A stretch of 64,000 nt of DNA, taken from the NCBI GenBank assembly GCA_027405735.1, contig JAPEHQ010000006.1, positions 1,302,001-1,366,000 on the forward strand, given 5' to 3'. The stretch is from Mucor racemosus. Lineage: Eukaryota; Mucoromycota; Mucoromycetes; Mucorales; Mucoraceae. The notes beneath the pieces are model-generated. The model had not been told where the DNA came from, made no database searches, and saw only the letters and a program-made list of their open reading frames with translations. A program made the translations under genes and the position numbers. Below, in pieces: positions 30,939 through 43,688 of the stretch. Positions within the stretch are counted from its first letter, which is position 1. Each line of letters begins with the position of its first letter.

Positions 30939-33478
30939 ATGTCAGTGCCTTCGCAGCAAGGAGAAGCACCCATTGACAGCTCAAATAGGCTTAATATGCC
31001 ATCCAATGCCAATTTAAATCAGATATTGCAAACATATTATCAAAAGAAAGGCTACAACCAAGGAGAGCTCGCGTTTATACAACAACAAGATGTTACTTCT
31101 GAGCATAATGTCCTTTCTCTTGAACAATTAACCAAGAAATTCAGTAATGAAACAGAATCCGCTGCGAAAGAGACATTGCCCGACTATATCAAGATGTTGA
31201 AAGATGAGCCGCAGAATGGGGGAGGAAATTTGGATGCACCTTTTCATGAATATCGAAATTTAAGAGAATGGATTTACAACGCACTTGATTTATACAAGGT
31301 ATATTGAGAAGAAACAAGTCGAAAATGAGATGTATTTGGATATTTATTAATTATGAATGTAGAATGATCTATGCTCCATTTTATATCCTGCATTTGTTCA
31401 CACATTTCTACATTTAATGTCCAAAAAATTAGTTGATCATGGTAAAGTTATATATAATATATATATATATATATTCCTGATGGATATTTGTATACTCACT
31501 GCATAAATTAGCTCTAGATTTTTATAAAGAATATAAAGACGATCATATCGAGAACCACAGTAAAGATCTAGACGAATTAGAAAAGATAAAATCAGCAAAC
31601 GATATTCAAAATAATGCAATTACGAAATTATATCTAAACAAAAAATATCATATTCGCATGCCATCCATTCCTTTCGAATTATTCTTTCAATATATTCAAG
31701 ATAATAGGTTTATCAATCTGATACGAATCGTAAATCAATACTTGAATATACATATCGTCACCAGCAAATTATCGCCGGCATCTGCAGGCGGATCAACGGC
31801 GGAAGAGGGCATTACTGGACATTTTAATAATCAACTCGATGAATTCCATCAAGCAACAAGCGTAACCTTAGAAAATCAGGTATTTCAGAAATACAATTAT
31901 AATAAAATTGTTTTTTTTATTAGTTTTTTTTTTGTGGATAGAATACAGACGACGATGAAGAGATAGATCTGAATAAGGTGAAAGAAGAAGCCATATTGGA
32001 ATCAATGCAACTAGACGATATTGCAGCAGTACCATAGTAAGGCCTTTTTACATGCAATTCCAAGAATATAATCTGAATTGCTTGTTTTATAATAGCCGTA
32101 GCACAGATATTCAAGCTGAACTCGACTCGCTGAGTGATTTGAGAAAACGTGTTTCCTTGGGAAGTGCTGCATTACCGAGTGTGTGTATCTATACCTTCCA
32201 TAACACACATGATCTGTAAGTATTATTATGAAATATAAATTTATGTAATTCATTAAATTGCTTTAAATTAGGTTAAATTGCATTTCTATTTCAGAAGATA
32301 CAACATTAGTCGCAGGAGGATTTTCAGAATCATTCATTAAAATATGGAGTTTACAAGGGAAAAAATTGCTCAGTAAATCAGAAAAAGAAGAGGGTCAGCC
32401 AGGAACAACTTTTAAAAAACTAATAGGCCACGCAGGACCCGTGTACGGTGTTAGTTTTAGCCATGATAATCAATATCTAATCTCATGTTCTGAAGATCAG
32501 ACAGGTAAGGATTGATTGTAGAATGCCAAGATTTAATATTAAGTCGTTTCGAAAGTTCGATTATGGAGTCTGGAGACATTTACAAATTTAGTGTGCTATA
32601 AAAGTCATAATTACCCTATTTGGGATGTTGATTTCGGTCCATATGGATTTTATTTTGCCACAGCATCTCATGATAAAACTGCTAGATTATGGAGTTGCGA
32701 TCATGTCAATCCTCTGCGTATATTTGCCGGACATCTGTCAGATGTGAATGTAATTATTGCCCTTTAGCACTAATTCAATGTTGATCTCTAAACTTTAATT
32801 TGATTTATAGGCCGTCCGTTTTCATCCTAATTCCAAATATGTAGTTACTGGATCAAGTGATAACACAGCAAGATTATGGGATGTGCAGAGAGGTACTTGT
32901 GTGCGCGTATTTACTGGACATACAGGTCCTATACATACAGTAGCTGTTTCACCCAATGGTCGATTAATGGCATCAGGAGGAGAGGATCAGAGTATTATTA
33001 TATGGGATCTAGGCAGTGGTAAAAAGTTGAAAAGCATGACAGGCCACACAGGGTTTATCTATACCGTTAGCTTTAATTCAGATAGTACTGTACTAGTGTC
33101 AGGCGGAGCAGATGGTACAGTACGTGCATGGGATGTCAAAATGGGAACACCATATGAACACGCAAATGATGCTTTTGATTCTAAACGAACTAAATATGAT
33201 AAAACAAATGGAAAACAACAAAATGATAAAAAGGAAATGGATAAAGTAAAATCTACTACTGATATGAGCAAAAGAAAGAAAGGTTCCCTAGAAAGGTGAG
33301 CATGAATTGGGTCTTTATGGATTTTAAACATATTACTAATATTTGGTTTCATTAAAAAAGTAACGATCATCTCTCTGTGTTTCCTACAAAACATACACCC
33401 ATTTATACTGTACAATTTACACAACGTAATTTATGTCTTGCTGCTGGTGCTTTGAGTTCACCGTCTCTTGACTTGTAA
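30939..33478 (+). CDS. TAF5: transcription initiation factor TFIID subunit 5 (WD-repeat TAF)
   Basis: TAF5 is a scaffold subunit of TFIID (and of SAGA in many fungi) that binds histone-fold TAFs. Nine exons were placed: 30939-31298, 31363-31441, 31512-31879, 31942-32036, 32096-32215, 32272-32504, 32556-32749, 32811-33295 and 33361-33478, totalling 683 residues. A LisH-like motif (LNQILQTYYQKKGY) lies near residues 25-40. The TAF5 N-terminal domain follows from about 95 (FHEYRNLREWIYNALDLYK...) to 240. Six or so WD repeats from about 340 carry W-D/W-S endings (IKIWSL, VRLWSL, ARLWSC, ARLWDV, IIIWDL, VRAWDV). A lysine-rich insert (about 590-640) precedes the last blade. The stop TAA is at 33476-33478. 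Confidence 0.93.
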
Positions 33479-36400
33479 AAACTATACTCATTAAAATAAA
33501 GAAGCTTAATTGCCAAGTGATAATCCTTGAAAAAGATCGTTGTTCCAGATGTAATGATTTTATATTGTATTAAATTTCATTTTATTTGACATTTGACTTT
33601 TACAAATCACCTTTAATTGTACATAGTTCATTTTGAGTATATTATTTTATATTGAAGCTCCAGTTTTCTCATCATCCAGTGCTTATTCCTTTCTGTCTAT
33701 CATTGAAACCAGCTAAATGGCAAGGATTTCGGTCCCTGTTCATATCTTCTCATATATTTACTTCTTAGTGGAGATTGACCTATAATAGAATGGGATTTCT
33801 AGCTCGTCTTCATAAAACCAGCTCATTAAAGGATATTTTAGAGTGCCCAAATCGAAATAAATCAAATTTTCAAGATGATGACAGATGGAAAGGCATGTTT
33901 AGATAATAATTGCATTCTTTTTTGTTCAATAAGTGCAAACATTGTAAAATTACATGTCATATTTATAGAAACACATCATAAAATTCAAAGATTAAGCATT
34001 ATTTATTATTGAAGGATAATTTTATTGTATTTTTTCATTTAAATTAATATAAAAAATGAACTCTTCTTGGCTTCTCAAAGTGAATTGAATTCACAATGAT
34101 ACTGACAGAAACAACTACGGGAAAGTGAGAGTTCGTCTGTTTCCAAAAATTAAAGGGTCGTAGAAGTAACCATATTGATAAGCCCAAAATTGTTATACCT
34201 CGGCACGCGCATAATCGCACATTCTGGACAACAAGTAATGGAAGCAAATCGGATACAACAAGACTAGTACTCCCTCACCTAGGGAGAATCACGAAAAGGT
34301 ACAGCCAATCTAGAATAAAAGTAAATATATTAGCAAAAGTGGATAATTATAGGGATATTAAAGTATACTTGCCTTACACCATAATAACTATTCAGTTTTG
34401 TACCTTGAACCTAGAGTTTTGAGCTTGGAGTTTTGAGCCTGGAGTTTTGAGCCTGGAGTTTTGAGCCTGGAGTTTTGAGCCTGGAGTCTTGAACCTTGAG
34501 TCTTGAACCTTGAGTCTTGAACCTTGAGTCTTGAGCTGTGATGAAAGATGAAAAGAAAAAAAAATATGGGAATGGGATGAATATTTGTCTTCTTTATATA
34601 CATTTTTCTCTCAGTAAAAGTTGGCAAAAGAGTCGATACAAACTCCCACGGATAGAATGCATTGTTTTTTTGAAGCGTTTCTTGAGCTACCGTTTACTCT
34701 TTGCATCGAAAATGACATTATTGAATTCTTCATGAAATTTCCTACAAACCTATATACTTTTTATTTCATTACCTTGCTTCATTCTCTTGTAAATTGACCA
34801 TTTACATCCTTATCTTGATTTTCATAGGGGGGTATGTTTACTTTTTGTATATTTTTTTTCCCATGAGTTTGAATTCAGGATCTAGAAAAGATCATCATAG
34901 ATATATACTTTGATTGAAACCAGGCCAAAAAAAGTAATGTTTATAAACATTGGGCGTTTTTCGATAGGAAGTAATTCTATATAGCAAGTGTAACACGTTA
35001 AGGTTTCCATATGATAATGCAAATTGGCCTTGATTCTAGACAAAGCGATCGATATGATAGTACGAGTTCTAGAATATAACTGTTATTTATGAGCATAGCA
35101 TAATCCAATTTATCCAATGATCCAATTTTATATCGTGTCCAAATATAAATAATAGGGCCATGATATATAATGTTCTATTAGGCAATATATATTTAGTATT
35201 ATATAGGAATAGCTTGGAGAGCCGGAAAGGAACATCTGCTGCGGATTGATGTTTCGGTGATGCTTGTTTTAGTCAAAATGCTATCCACAATAACTTGAGT
35301 AATTAAAATGGTTTAATTTATGTTGATTTAGATAGTTTATGGGAAAGTTATTTTAAAGAGAAGATGCAGGCATCAAGCTAGGATAGAGGTTTGAGAGCCT
35401 TGTTTTTAGTTGGAGATGCCAATTCTTAAAAGATGCTTTGAGTTTTATACCAACAAGATGAGATTAGTTTAGAGCAATGAAGATAGAAGATAGCCGTGAT
35501 CAGAGATGGAAAGATTTGTAGTGAATGTTTATAGCTTTTGGTAGAGGTTTGTAGCTTTAGTTTTAAAGATTTGTAGAGATTTGTAGTTTTTTTGTCAGTA
35601 GCATGTAGTCAATAGAAGTAATTTGTAGCAATAAATGTAGGCTTGTTTAATTGTTTGATTGTTTGTTTTTTTGTTTTTTGATCGATTAGTTTTTTTTTTT
35701 TTGGTTTTTTTGAAATGAAAAAAGATACAAATATCAACAATTAATTACGAGGTCAAATGAATGTATAATCTTGTGTAAACAAAGTGCATGAATTGAATAG
35801 TAGTACAATTTAATAGAGTGTTATTGACGGCAGATCCGAGGGAAGTGTTCTATAAAGTTTATTTATCTTGTACGCATTATTCTTAATTGAATACAAAGCA
35901 TAGTATTCCAACCAGTTATTGATGAAACAGTTTACAGCTTTTTTTGTATAGGTTTATTCCCATTCAATTAACATTTTATGATTATAGGAACCCACTAAAT
36001 AAGGTAAAGGCTTGTTGATCAATAACCATGAGATTATTTACAAAAATTCATTACTCACATTCTGAACAAATCAAAACAAAACGTAATGAATCTCTCTTTA
36101 TCTATCCCAAAGAAGCCTATTCACATATCGAGAAAATAGAGACTTCCTTTTTGTAATGTTAGTGCTTGAAATGATCAATTGAATGGCAAACTGATCAAAG
36201 GAGAAACCATTCAAAAAGGTTAATCAATTGATACGCCTCCAACATGTTCTGCATTATATGCATATCAAATGAGGTTAGCTAGAGTTGCAAATAGTTTTTA
36301 GAAAGGCAGAAAAAAAGAGGTTATTAATACCATCGCTATAACTATCCCAACTACCCATACTACTGCTTTTATCACACAATCTTCGATTCTCAGCCTATCG

Positions 36401-37864
36401 TATAAAAGACTTTAGAGATTTTAGTTTTGTCTTTGGATCATATTATTTAGTATTTGACTTTGCCAAAATACTATCAAGCTATGATAGTATACTCTCTTAT
36501 TTTTTTTTACTCCATCAATTAGGCAACAGCTTACTTTTATAAGAGCTGTTTCAAGTTTTCACGGCATAATTTTGCATTGAAATCATATTCAACCACCGGC
36601 CTTTTGGCGATCGTCAAATCTGAAAAAAATGCCATTTTGGAAAATTTCAACAACGTTTTTGCATATTCCTCAAAAAACTATTATGTAAAACTACATAGCT
36701 TATTAACAGTTATAAGTTGAGCATGAGACTCTGCATCGAATGGTAATACTTGCTTAAAATTGTTTCACCAAAAAAATTGCACAATTTTGAAAAGTAAAAA
36801 TAATGGTTTTATGCACAAAAGTCTATTTTATAAATAACAAGCAGCCAGATAGATGATTTCAGATAAATCACCGAAAAAATCCGGTCATTTTGAGCTTAGG
36901 AAAGCCTTAGTAAAAATTGCAATTTTAGGGTCAAATTACCAATTAAACGAAATCGACTGATTTTTGCCTGTATCTGTAAGGATTGAGAGGTCGACTGGAA
37001 TCATGTTTTTCATGATTCAAAAAAATTGAGATAAAAATATAGCAAGATGGTATTTGATCCAAGAAATAGTTTTGACTAATTTTGAGCTTCAGATTTGTAC
37101 GAATTGTGCATAAAACAATTCTTTAAAAATATCATGCTTTTGATGATTTCAGCAGAATTTGGTATAATTAAAGACGTATTTCGTATAATATATTAGTATT
37201 TATATACTTTAATTCATATATTTGGCCCACAGCTAATATTAACATTTCATTATTTTATATTCAATCGCCTATATTTCTAGCAGGTTATTCATGCAAAGTT
37301 GGTGAAACAGTTGCACCTCATTGAGATACTTATGAAAAAACAGTGCTAACGTTGCGGGTTTTTTTCATAGAAGGTATAAATTTTAATAAATGCTATATTA
37401 TTCACAATTGGAATTGTGTTTTCTTGAATATACAACTACAAAAAATATGACCATAATTTCATTTTAAAGAGCTGCTATGTGCATGTCATTAATTTCTACA
37501 CGTTGAAATATTATGTACATAAATTGGCTAAACATTTCATGTGGTTTACTTTGCTTCTGATGCTCATTTTGAGATACAAAATTTGATATAAAAGATTATG
37601 TGAAATATTGGTTTTCAGGATCGTTTACCGCAAAAAAAAAAAAAAAAAAAAAAATGCTGTTTAACCTATGGGCCTTGATTGGTAAGAGAGTTCACAGGTT
37701 ACTATACATAAAGCCTATCTTCGTATCGAAATTGGCATGGGAAAAGCTGGAACAAGAAATGCATAGACTAAGCAGCAGAACATATGATGTGAACATTGAT
37801 TACAAAGATACGTTTATTTTTACAAATGATATGATTTAATTTATTATAAAATAAATGATGCTAT
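33479..37864. other. 4.4-kb gene-free interval with minisatellite and diverged repeats
   Basis: No supported gene is seen. A short open frame of 38 codons at 33791 is not convincing. 34404-34536 is a 14-bp minisatellite. 35515-35640 has clustered TTTGTAG motifs on a G+T-rich strand. From about 36540 to 37600 there is a repeat (family C) with fragments also near 55190-55420, and 37629-37653 is an A tract. Confidence 0.5.
34404..34536. repeat. minisatellite, 14-bp unit
   Basis: About nine tandem units of TTTTGAGCCTGGAG and variants (TCTTGAACCTTGAG) are present. Two variant blocks, GCCTGGAG-type then AACCTTGAG-type, are arranged consecutively, as expected from unequal exchange. The minus-strand ORF across it is only a translation of the repeat. 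Confidence 0.9.
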
Positions 37865-38968
37865 TTACAACTTGTTATTGGTAATAGGATCAACCTTGGC
37901 AAGGAATTTCTTCAAATATTCATTACATTCTTCAGGTCTTTCCCACAAAATCCAATGTCCAGAACCAGCAACGAAATGCATCTCAAGACCGGGAATATAT
38001 TCAGGCATCTTCTCAGCCATAGAAGGAGGTAAAGCCTTATCAAGTTCAGCAATAACCATCATGGAAGGCTTCTTGATAATAGGGTCCAGATCCTTACATT
38101 GGACAAAGTTGTTATGAGTTTGCTTATACCAGTTCAAGCCACCACGAGCACCTTGCTTAGTGTACCATTCAACATAGTAATCCATTACCTTTTCAGGTAC
38201 CTTTTCACTACGGGGTCTATCTTCACGACCTTCAGCCAACTTACCAGTCTTGGCATCGATTAAAGGTTGACCAACTTGATCAGCAACAGGACGGAAGATA
38301 CGACGGAAGAATTTACCAATGTTTTCATTGATATCTTTTTCGGCTTCCGGGGTATTCAAGTATAATTGATATTTGAAGTTGGGAAGAACTTGAACAATTT
38401 GCTCAAGGGTAACTTCTTGCTTGGAAGGAACAGTATAGGGAGTACAGAAACTAGCAAGTGCTCTCACTCTTTCGGGATAGAATTGACCAAAACGCCATGT
38501 AACAGCTCCTCCCCAATCATGGCCGATAACTGTAACTGTAGGAAGTTCAAGGTGATCTAAAAGACCAGCTAAATCATTAGAGACGGTACCGAAACCGTAT
38601 TCGGAAGGATCTGCGGGGCCATCCTTTAGAGAAAATTATGCAGAATGATAAGGTTTTCCTGTTGTGTTCAATTAAGTTTATATTTAACTTACTGTTTCAC
38701 CAAAGCCACGAAGTGAAGGTACAATGACACGATAACCAAGCTCTACGAGGAAAGAGATTTGTTCTCTCCAACCAATCCAACTATCAAGTAAAATGTTGGT
38801 TTATATTCGATACAATTGTATAAAATGGTTTACTTACAGATCAGGCCAGCCATGGATGAGCAATAAAGCCTTTGAAGACGATGTATTTTCATCGACATAA
38901 TGCATACGAATACCATTAATTTTGGCGTATTGATGGTTGTAAGTAGAAGGGTCGTATTTATCCAACAT
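37865..38968 (-). CDS. epoxide hydrolase-like alpha/beta hydrolase, 325 aa
   Basis: Three exons on the minus strand (38838-38968, 38693-38780, 37865-38623) join in frame to 325 residues. The oxyanion-hole motif HGWP lies at 39-42, the nucleophile D109 sits in GHDWGG, the acid is probably D268 in AELDKALPP, and the base H296 lies in GSGHWILWE. The central lid carries several tyrosines, as needed for epoxide ring opening. An Asp nucleophile followed by WGG, rather than Ser, supports a soluble epoxide hydrolase over a lipase or esterase. There is no signal peptide. Haloalkane dehalogenases share the fold and nucleophile, so the substrate is not fixed by sequence alone. Confidence 0.88.
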
Positions 38969-39164
38969 TTTTATTAAATTAAAAGAATAGTATGAGAAGA
39001 AAAAGAAGAGGTGATGAACGAGAATAAAAAAGCTTTTTATAATGATTGAAACACTGCCAATTCTATCAAGACGCGAATAGTGCTATTTTGGGATTCTGCT
39101 TACTTGATCGGAAATGCTCGTTAAATTACAGAAATAAAGGTAAAATTGTTTAGCCCTTTTATTA

Positions 39165-39925
39165 TTACTTGCTACCGAAAAGTCTATTCCAAAAAGAGTG
39201 TTTTTCCTCTCTGGTTTCTTCAGTACGGCCATCAGCATAGCGTATCTGCTTTATAGTCTCTGTAACACCGTTTAATTTCTTTGTAATAATTGTTTCTTGT
39301 GTTCCATCCGGCTGATATATTGTTCTTGAGGATGTCGAAGTGAATGACCAACCACCATTATTCTAATGCAATGGAGTTTATAATTAGTTGAATTCATATT
39401 AGTAAAAATCCAGCTTACCTCAGCTTTAGGTTGGTTATTACTACTAGAGTCAGGTAATGAAACAGCAGGAAGCGCATCAGAGGATTGTCGATTGAATATC
39501 TCGGCAGGTGGTTGCTGAAAAAGAAGATTAAATATCATTCCTGCAGGCGATGTAGTAGTAGTTGTTTCCGCTGGATGATGTGATGAAACGACATCCTCTG
39601 CCGGGGTAATGCCTCTATTTTCTCTGGATTTTTTGGCTAGTCGTTTAAAATCACTTCCTCCATAGCCATCTTCTTCCACGACAGTAGAAGCAGGTACTCC
39701 ACTATTAATGTTTCTTCCATCAAATACCGTAGTAATTGAGTTTCCACTGTTTTCTATCCCGGGAAATCCGTTATTTTCTGCATTTTCAAAAATGCTCGAG
39801 TCAGTAAACTGTCTAAACATGGATGAGAGAGCACCTTGCATGATAGAATTCATGGCATTCTCAATTGCTTCTAAATCAGAATCAAATTGATTATTATTAT
39901 CGTTATTTGGGGGTTGTTTTGACAT
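39165..39925 (-). CDS. unrecognised 234-residue protein with acidic, Ser/Asn-rich N-terminus
   Basis: Exon 1 is 39419-39925 (169 codons) and exon 2 is 39165-39362 (65 codons plus stop), joined by an intron with good donor and acceptor. Reading through the intron gives a false C-terminus. The N-terminal part is rich in Asn, Asp and Ser with a possible amphipathic helix (AIENAMNSIMQGALSSMFRQF). The C-terminal 65 residues contain a compact pattern, SSRTIYQPDGTQETIITKK then IRYADGRTEETREE, which suggests two related beta hairpins, and end WNRLFGSK. The PDGT-E and ADGRTEE repeats loosely recall HAX1- or Mpm1-like mitochondrial proteins, but this is only resemblance. No membrane segment is seen. 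Confidence 0.7.
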
Positions 39926-40150
39926 GATGTTCTGCGCAGTAGTTATAATTTGCTATTCAAGATTTTTTTTTCTCGAAAATCGGTTTAAATTTGCATTTGT
40001 AAGCCAACTAGTGTCTCTGAAGTGACCGTGCTTCATCTGTTAGTGTTGCATAAGATTCCTGGTGGATTTGTCATAAGAAGGAGAAATTTTCTATTAAATA
40101 CCCTTCTTCTTTCCCTCCCTAAATATCATCAATATATATCAACGGAAACC
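39926..40150. promoter_or_regulatory. shared divergent promoter region (unknown gene / REI1-like)
   Basis: 225 bases lie between divergent start codons. The CT-rich stretch near 40100-40125 just upstream of the + strand ATG is typical of ribosome-biogenesis promoters or leaders, but no defined element is recognised. Confidence 0.35.
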
Positions 40151-41539
40151 ATGTCTACCATTTTAAGTGAATTCAATCCTTCATTCAAGGCTCATCAATC
40201 AAAACCTAATGAACCCAAAAGTTCCATGTTCACTTGCCTTTCATGTCAAGTAGCCTTTTCCACCTCTGAAAAGCAAAGGACCCATTATCGTACCGAGTAA
40301 GTGCAACAACATCATCAGTTTGGTTATTATATATTGATTTTATTTTGGTAGTTGGCATAAGTATAATTTGAAGCGTAAAATTGCTAATTTGTCCTCGGTT
40401 GATGCTCAACAATTTGCCCAAAAGGTGCTTGGTAAGTTGAATCAATGAGGCGTAGTAAAATTTTTAATATTCACCTACTATATATTCATTTAGCTCAACA
40501 GCAACAAGGTCGAGAAGAACAGGAAAAGCAAGGCTTGATCTATGAATGCCCTCTTTGCAAGTAAGTATAAGCTTTTCATTTTAACAATTCTGGTATATTT
40601 AGACGTTGATCCGTTTTGTTTAGAAAATCATATAACTCTGAGAACGGATACAATAATCATGTTCAATCAAAGAAGCATCTAGAGTTAGAGCAAAAGGCGG
40701 AAGAAGAAGAAGACGAAGAGGAAGGAGAAGAAAATAAAGACAAACCCAGAAATAGCGACCAAGATGTTGTGATGGCAGATGAATCCACCGCCTCAAGACA
40801 AACAAAAATAGTAGATCCTCTTACTGATTGCTTATTCTGTAACCAGAGCAACAAAGAAATTGATGTTAATCTTGAACATATGTCAAAAGCACATGGATTC
40901 TTTTTACCTGATATCGAATATCTCAAAGATCGCGAAGGATTGGTCAAGTATTTATCCAACAAAATTCAAAATGAAAAGTTATGTTTGTATTGTAATGGCC
41001 GTGGCAAAGAATGGCATTCTTCTGCTGCTGCTCGTGCTCACATGTTGGATCGAGGACATTGTAAGATGGCTTATGATGAAACGGAGGACCCAGAGCAATT
41101 GCTGGAGTTTTATGATTTTGGCAATGAAGGTGCGGAACCTATGGATATTGATGAAGATAAAGGAAATCAAGATGAACTTGTTTTAGAAAGTGGTGTTAAA
41201 TTGGGCCATCGTAAATTCCTCAAATACTACAAAAGAAATCAAGCTAGAAAGGTAATTATTAGGATGAATTTCATTTGAATATATGGTCATGTACTTACGA
41301 TTTTACAGGTGCTTGCATCCGAATCCGAAGAAGCTCAACAGCAACAACCAGATCAACCTGAAACCCTTCGTAGAAAAGAAAGACGTCATTTAACAATCAC
41401 TGACGGAAAGGAACAAGAGATTCAAAGAACCGCAGAAGGCATCAAAGAAACTGCCAAGAAACAGGATTTTGCTAGACAACTTGCTTTCAAACAAAACAAT
41501 AATCAATTACTTCGTTCTCGTACTCAAAACCCTATTTAG
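40151..41539 (+). CDS. cytoplasmic 60S subunit biogenesis factor, Rei1/ZNF622 family
   Basis: Rei1-type proteins act late in 60S maturation in the cytoplasm, helping release Arx1/Alb1 and probing the exit tunnel. Five exons (40151-40296, 40352-40431, 40494-40560, 40624-41251, 41309-41539) give 383 residues. Four C2H2-like fingers are visible: FTCLSCQVAFST...H...DWHKYNLKRK near 27-57 (the family hallmark), YECPLCKKSY...H....H, CLFCNQ...HMSKAHGF and LCLYCNGRGKEWHS...HM...GHC. An acidic stretch separates fingers 2 and 3. The C-terminus is basic with the conserved HRKFLKYYKRNQ pattern. The start is the ATG at 40151; the upstream frame lacks an ATG. Confidence 0.92.
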
Positions 41540-42242
41540 ACGATATCATGTAGTGAAATACACACATCTTGTAAATTATTTAGTTACCTTTTTTTTTGTA
41601 TTAATAAACCGCTTTAAATGAATAAAAGTGTTTTTAAGCAATGCAGTAACTATTTGAAAAAACTGATTTGTTATTCTACTCTTCACAAAAGTATCCAGAA
41701 AACATTCCTAATTTTAGATACAGTACAGTTTGACCCATACAACAGTTTATAAATAAACCATATTTCGATGTTCATATAGTCAAAGAGTTTATAAATGCAT
41801 CACAATCTAGAACCGAGATTATTGAGAAAAGATATACCGTATTTAAATCAGATTTTAGGAAGATTTATACTCATACATATATATAATTTATTCCCTTATT
41901 CACAATTTATATACGGTAGATGCACAAATTGAAACCAAAGTTTCCCGTTCTGGTGCCAAGTCTAACCCTCCCCTACTCTTCTCGGAACATCAAGACAAAA
42001 GGTTGCTACTAATCCAACTACTCCCACGCGGTTACCACTGTGTGTACCCTAAATACAATAAGTGTAAATGATATATACATATTTATTTTAAATCAATAGC
42101 AATGTAGTAATCTTTTCTATTCCATATCCCTCTATATTCATCAGCCTGTATTGTTGATTTTATTTATATTTAATTTCTGCTTATATCTATTTGATAGAAA
42201 AGATGACGATAATGGCACGGAATATGGTCAATGATTATGATG
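41540..42242. other. intergenic, 3' of REI1-like gene
   Basis: No ORF is supported. AATAAA-like signals follow the stop near 41600-41625. The rest is AT-rich unique-looking sequence up to the family B boundary. Confidence 0.4.
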
Positions 42243-43320
42243 TTCCCATATTTATTTTATATCTCACAAAAGAACCAAATATGCATAACCTGGGTCCGAC
42301 TTTTCATCTTTGCTCAACTTTTTTTTTCACTAAATAACACCATAAAAAAAGTATGCGTCAATGTACCTGAGATGTTCAGCTTTAATTCAAAAACAAATAT
42401 CCTGAAATACCCTATTTTTTGCAGTTGGTATACCTTTTTCAATTCCAATGTTTCAGAGTTTTATAGGTATTTCACTACTAAAAACTAAAACCTTTGAGCC
42501 TTTGTATCTCTACAAAGAAATAAACTATACTAATAATTTTTAATAATGAAACTTGTTTTAAATGCTTTATAACGTATTTAAATATGAGAAATTCTGGCAA
42601 CTTTTTTTTTTCTTTTTTTTGACATTTTTGTAGTAGATTTCAAAATATTCGTTAAATAGAGCAGTATTTTTTTTACCTTCATGTCGTTGACATAGTGGAG
42701 CTCTTTTGTTTCCAATTTAGTTTTTTTTAAAATATTGATTTTTCGTGGAGATATCCTCAAAAATGTGTACAAAGAGATACCTTCGCTTTTAGCTTCAATT
42801 TTTTCCCTGCATACCTTCATCCCAAATTCAGAATTTGAAAAAAAAATTGACAAAAATCTCGTTTCCTCTACGAAAAATGCAGCTATAAGGTTCAACAATA
42901 GCTCGATCGATAAATAATTATTTTACACATCATCGTCATTACTTGTATTTAAAAGGTACTTATAAAAAATGATGTGTATCTTCAAAAAGCCTTCAGAATC
43001 TCAACCGTATTTTGAGAAAGATTTAACCTGAAACGTTTGTCTAAATTTTTCTTAAATACATGCGGAATTTAAAACTGTACAAAAACTATTTAGTACGCTA
43101 GGTCTACTTACTTTGCAGGTTATGAGCTATTAAACAATTTTGTTTTTTTAATCCTTTTTCAATCGTTTTATCAAATCAATTTTGAAACCCAGTTATACAG
43201 AATAGGTTTTAAGCTGTAATATGAACTATTAATTTGATTATCTCAGCAAAGAATCAATATTTTTTGTTAAAACAAAAAATGCAGAGTAGTTTACAATTGG
43301 ATCTATCATATGCATACAGT
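42243..43320 (+). repeat. family B repeat, copy 2 (inverted partner of 50470-51485)
   Basis: The core (about 42255-42960) is nearly identical to the reverse complement of 50780-51480; outside the core, similarity to that partner drops. It also matches 61310-62400 at lower identity. On the minus strand it carries a 106-codon open frame (42578-42898). No inverted terminal repeat or target duplication could be fixed. Confidence 0.8.
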
Positions 43321-43379
43321 AAACAACAGAGAGCGCTCTAAATTTTATCAAAATGGAGAAGCTTTTACATTAGCGTTGG

Positions 43380-43431
43380 TGTCGAGCCCGGTTTTGCCAG
43401 CCAACTTTACTAGTATAAGCTGGGCTCGACA
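43380..43431. repeat. palindromic repeat with 10-bp perfect arms
   Basis: TGTCGAGCCC at 43380-43389 pairs with GGGCTCGACA at 43422-43431 around a 32-base loop. The right arm with its flank recurs next to the 3' LTR at 4314-4336, and a diverged full copy is at 9226-9280, so this is a dispersed family, perhaps a small non-autonomous element or a transposon end. Confidence 0.6.
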
Positions 43432-43688
43432 ACATCCCTATTTTACATATTGCATTTTGCAGCCAGTTTCCGACGATATGTATTATTTACTAACGTTTTG
43501 ACAAACTACAGCAAGCTATTTAGTAAAGCATTATGCATTGTCAACGAGTCAAGAAGTAGAGTTTCTCCGTCTCCTGAAACTCGACAAACGAAAAAAACTC
43601 TAGGGCTCCAGCAAAACTCGATGACTCGGCGAGGAAAATTCTGAGAGTTTATGATAACATAAAATTTTATCTATAGAGATAATAATAA

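Noticed and set aside
33791..33907. Small ORF of 38 codons downstream of TAF5 starting MGFLARLHK
   Set aside because: Too short, no family, no supporting splice partner.
34388..34627. 79-codon minus-strand ORF with repeated SRLKTQ-like units
   Set aside because: Translation of the 14-bp minisatellite.
40022..40150. Longer N-terminus for the Rei1-like protein
   Set aside because: The upstream frame lacks an ATG; the family N-terminus fits the ATG at 40151.
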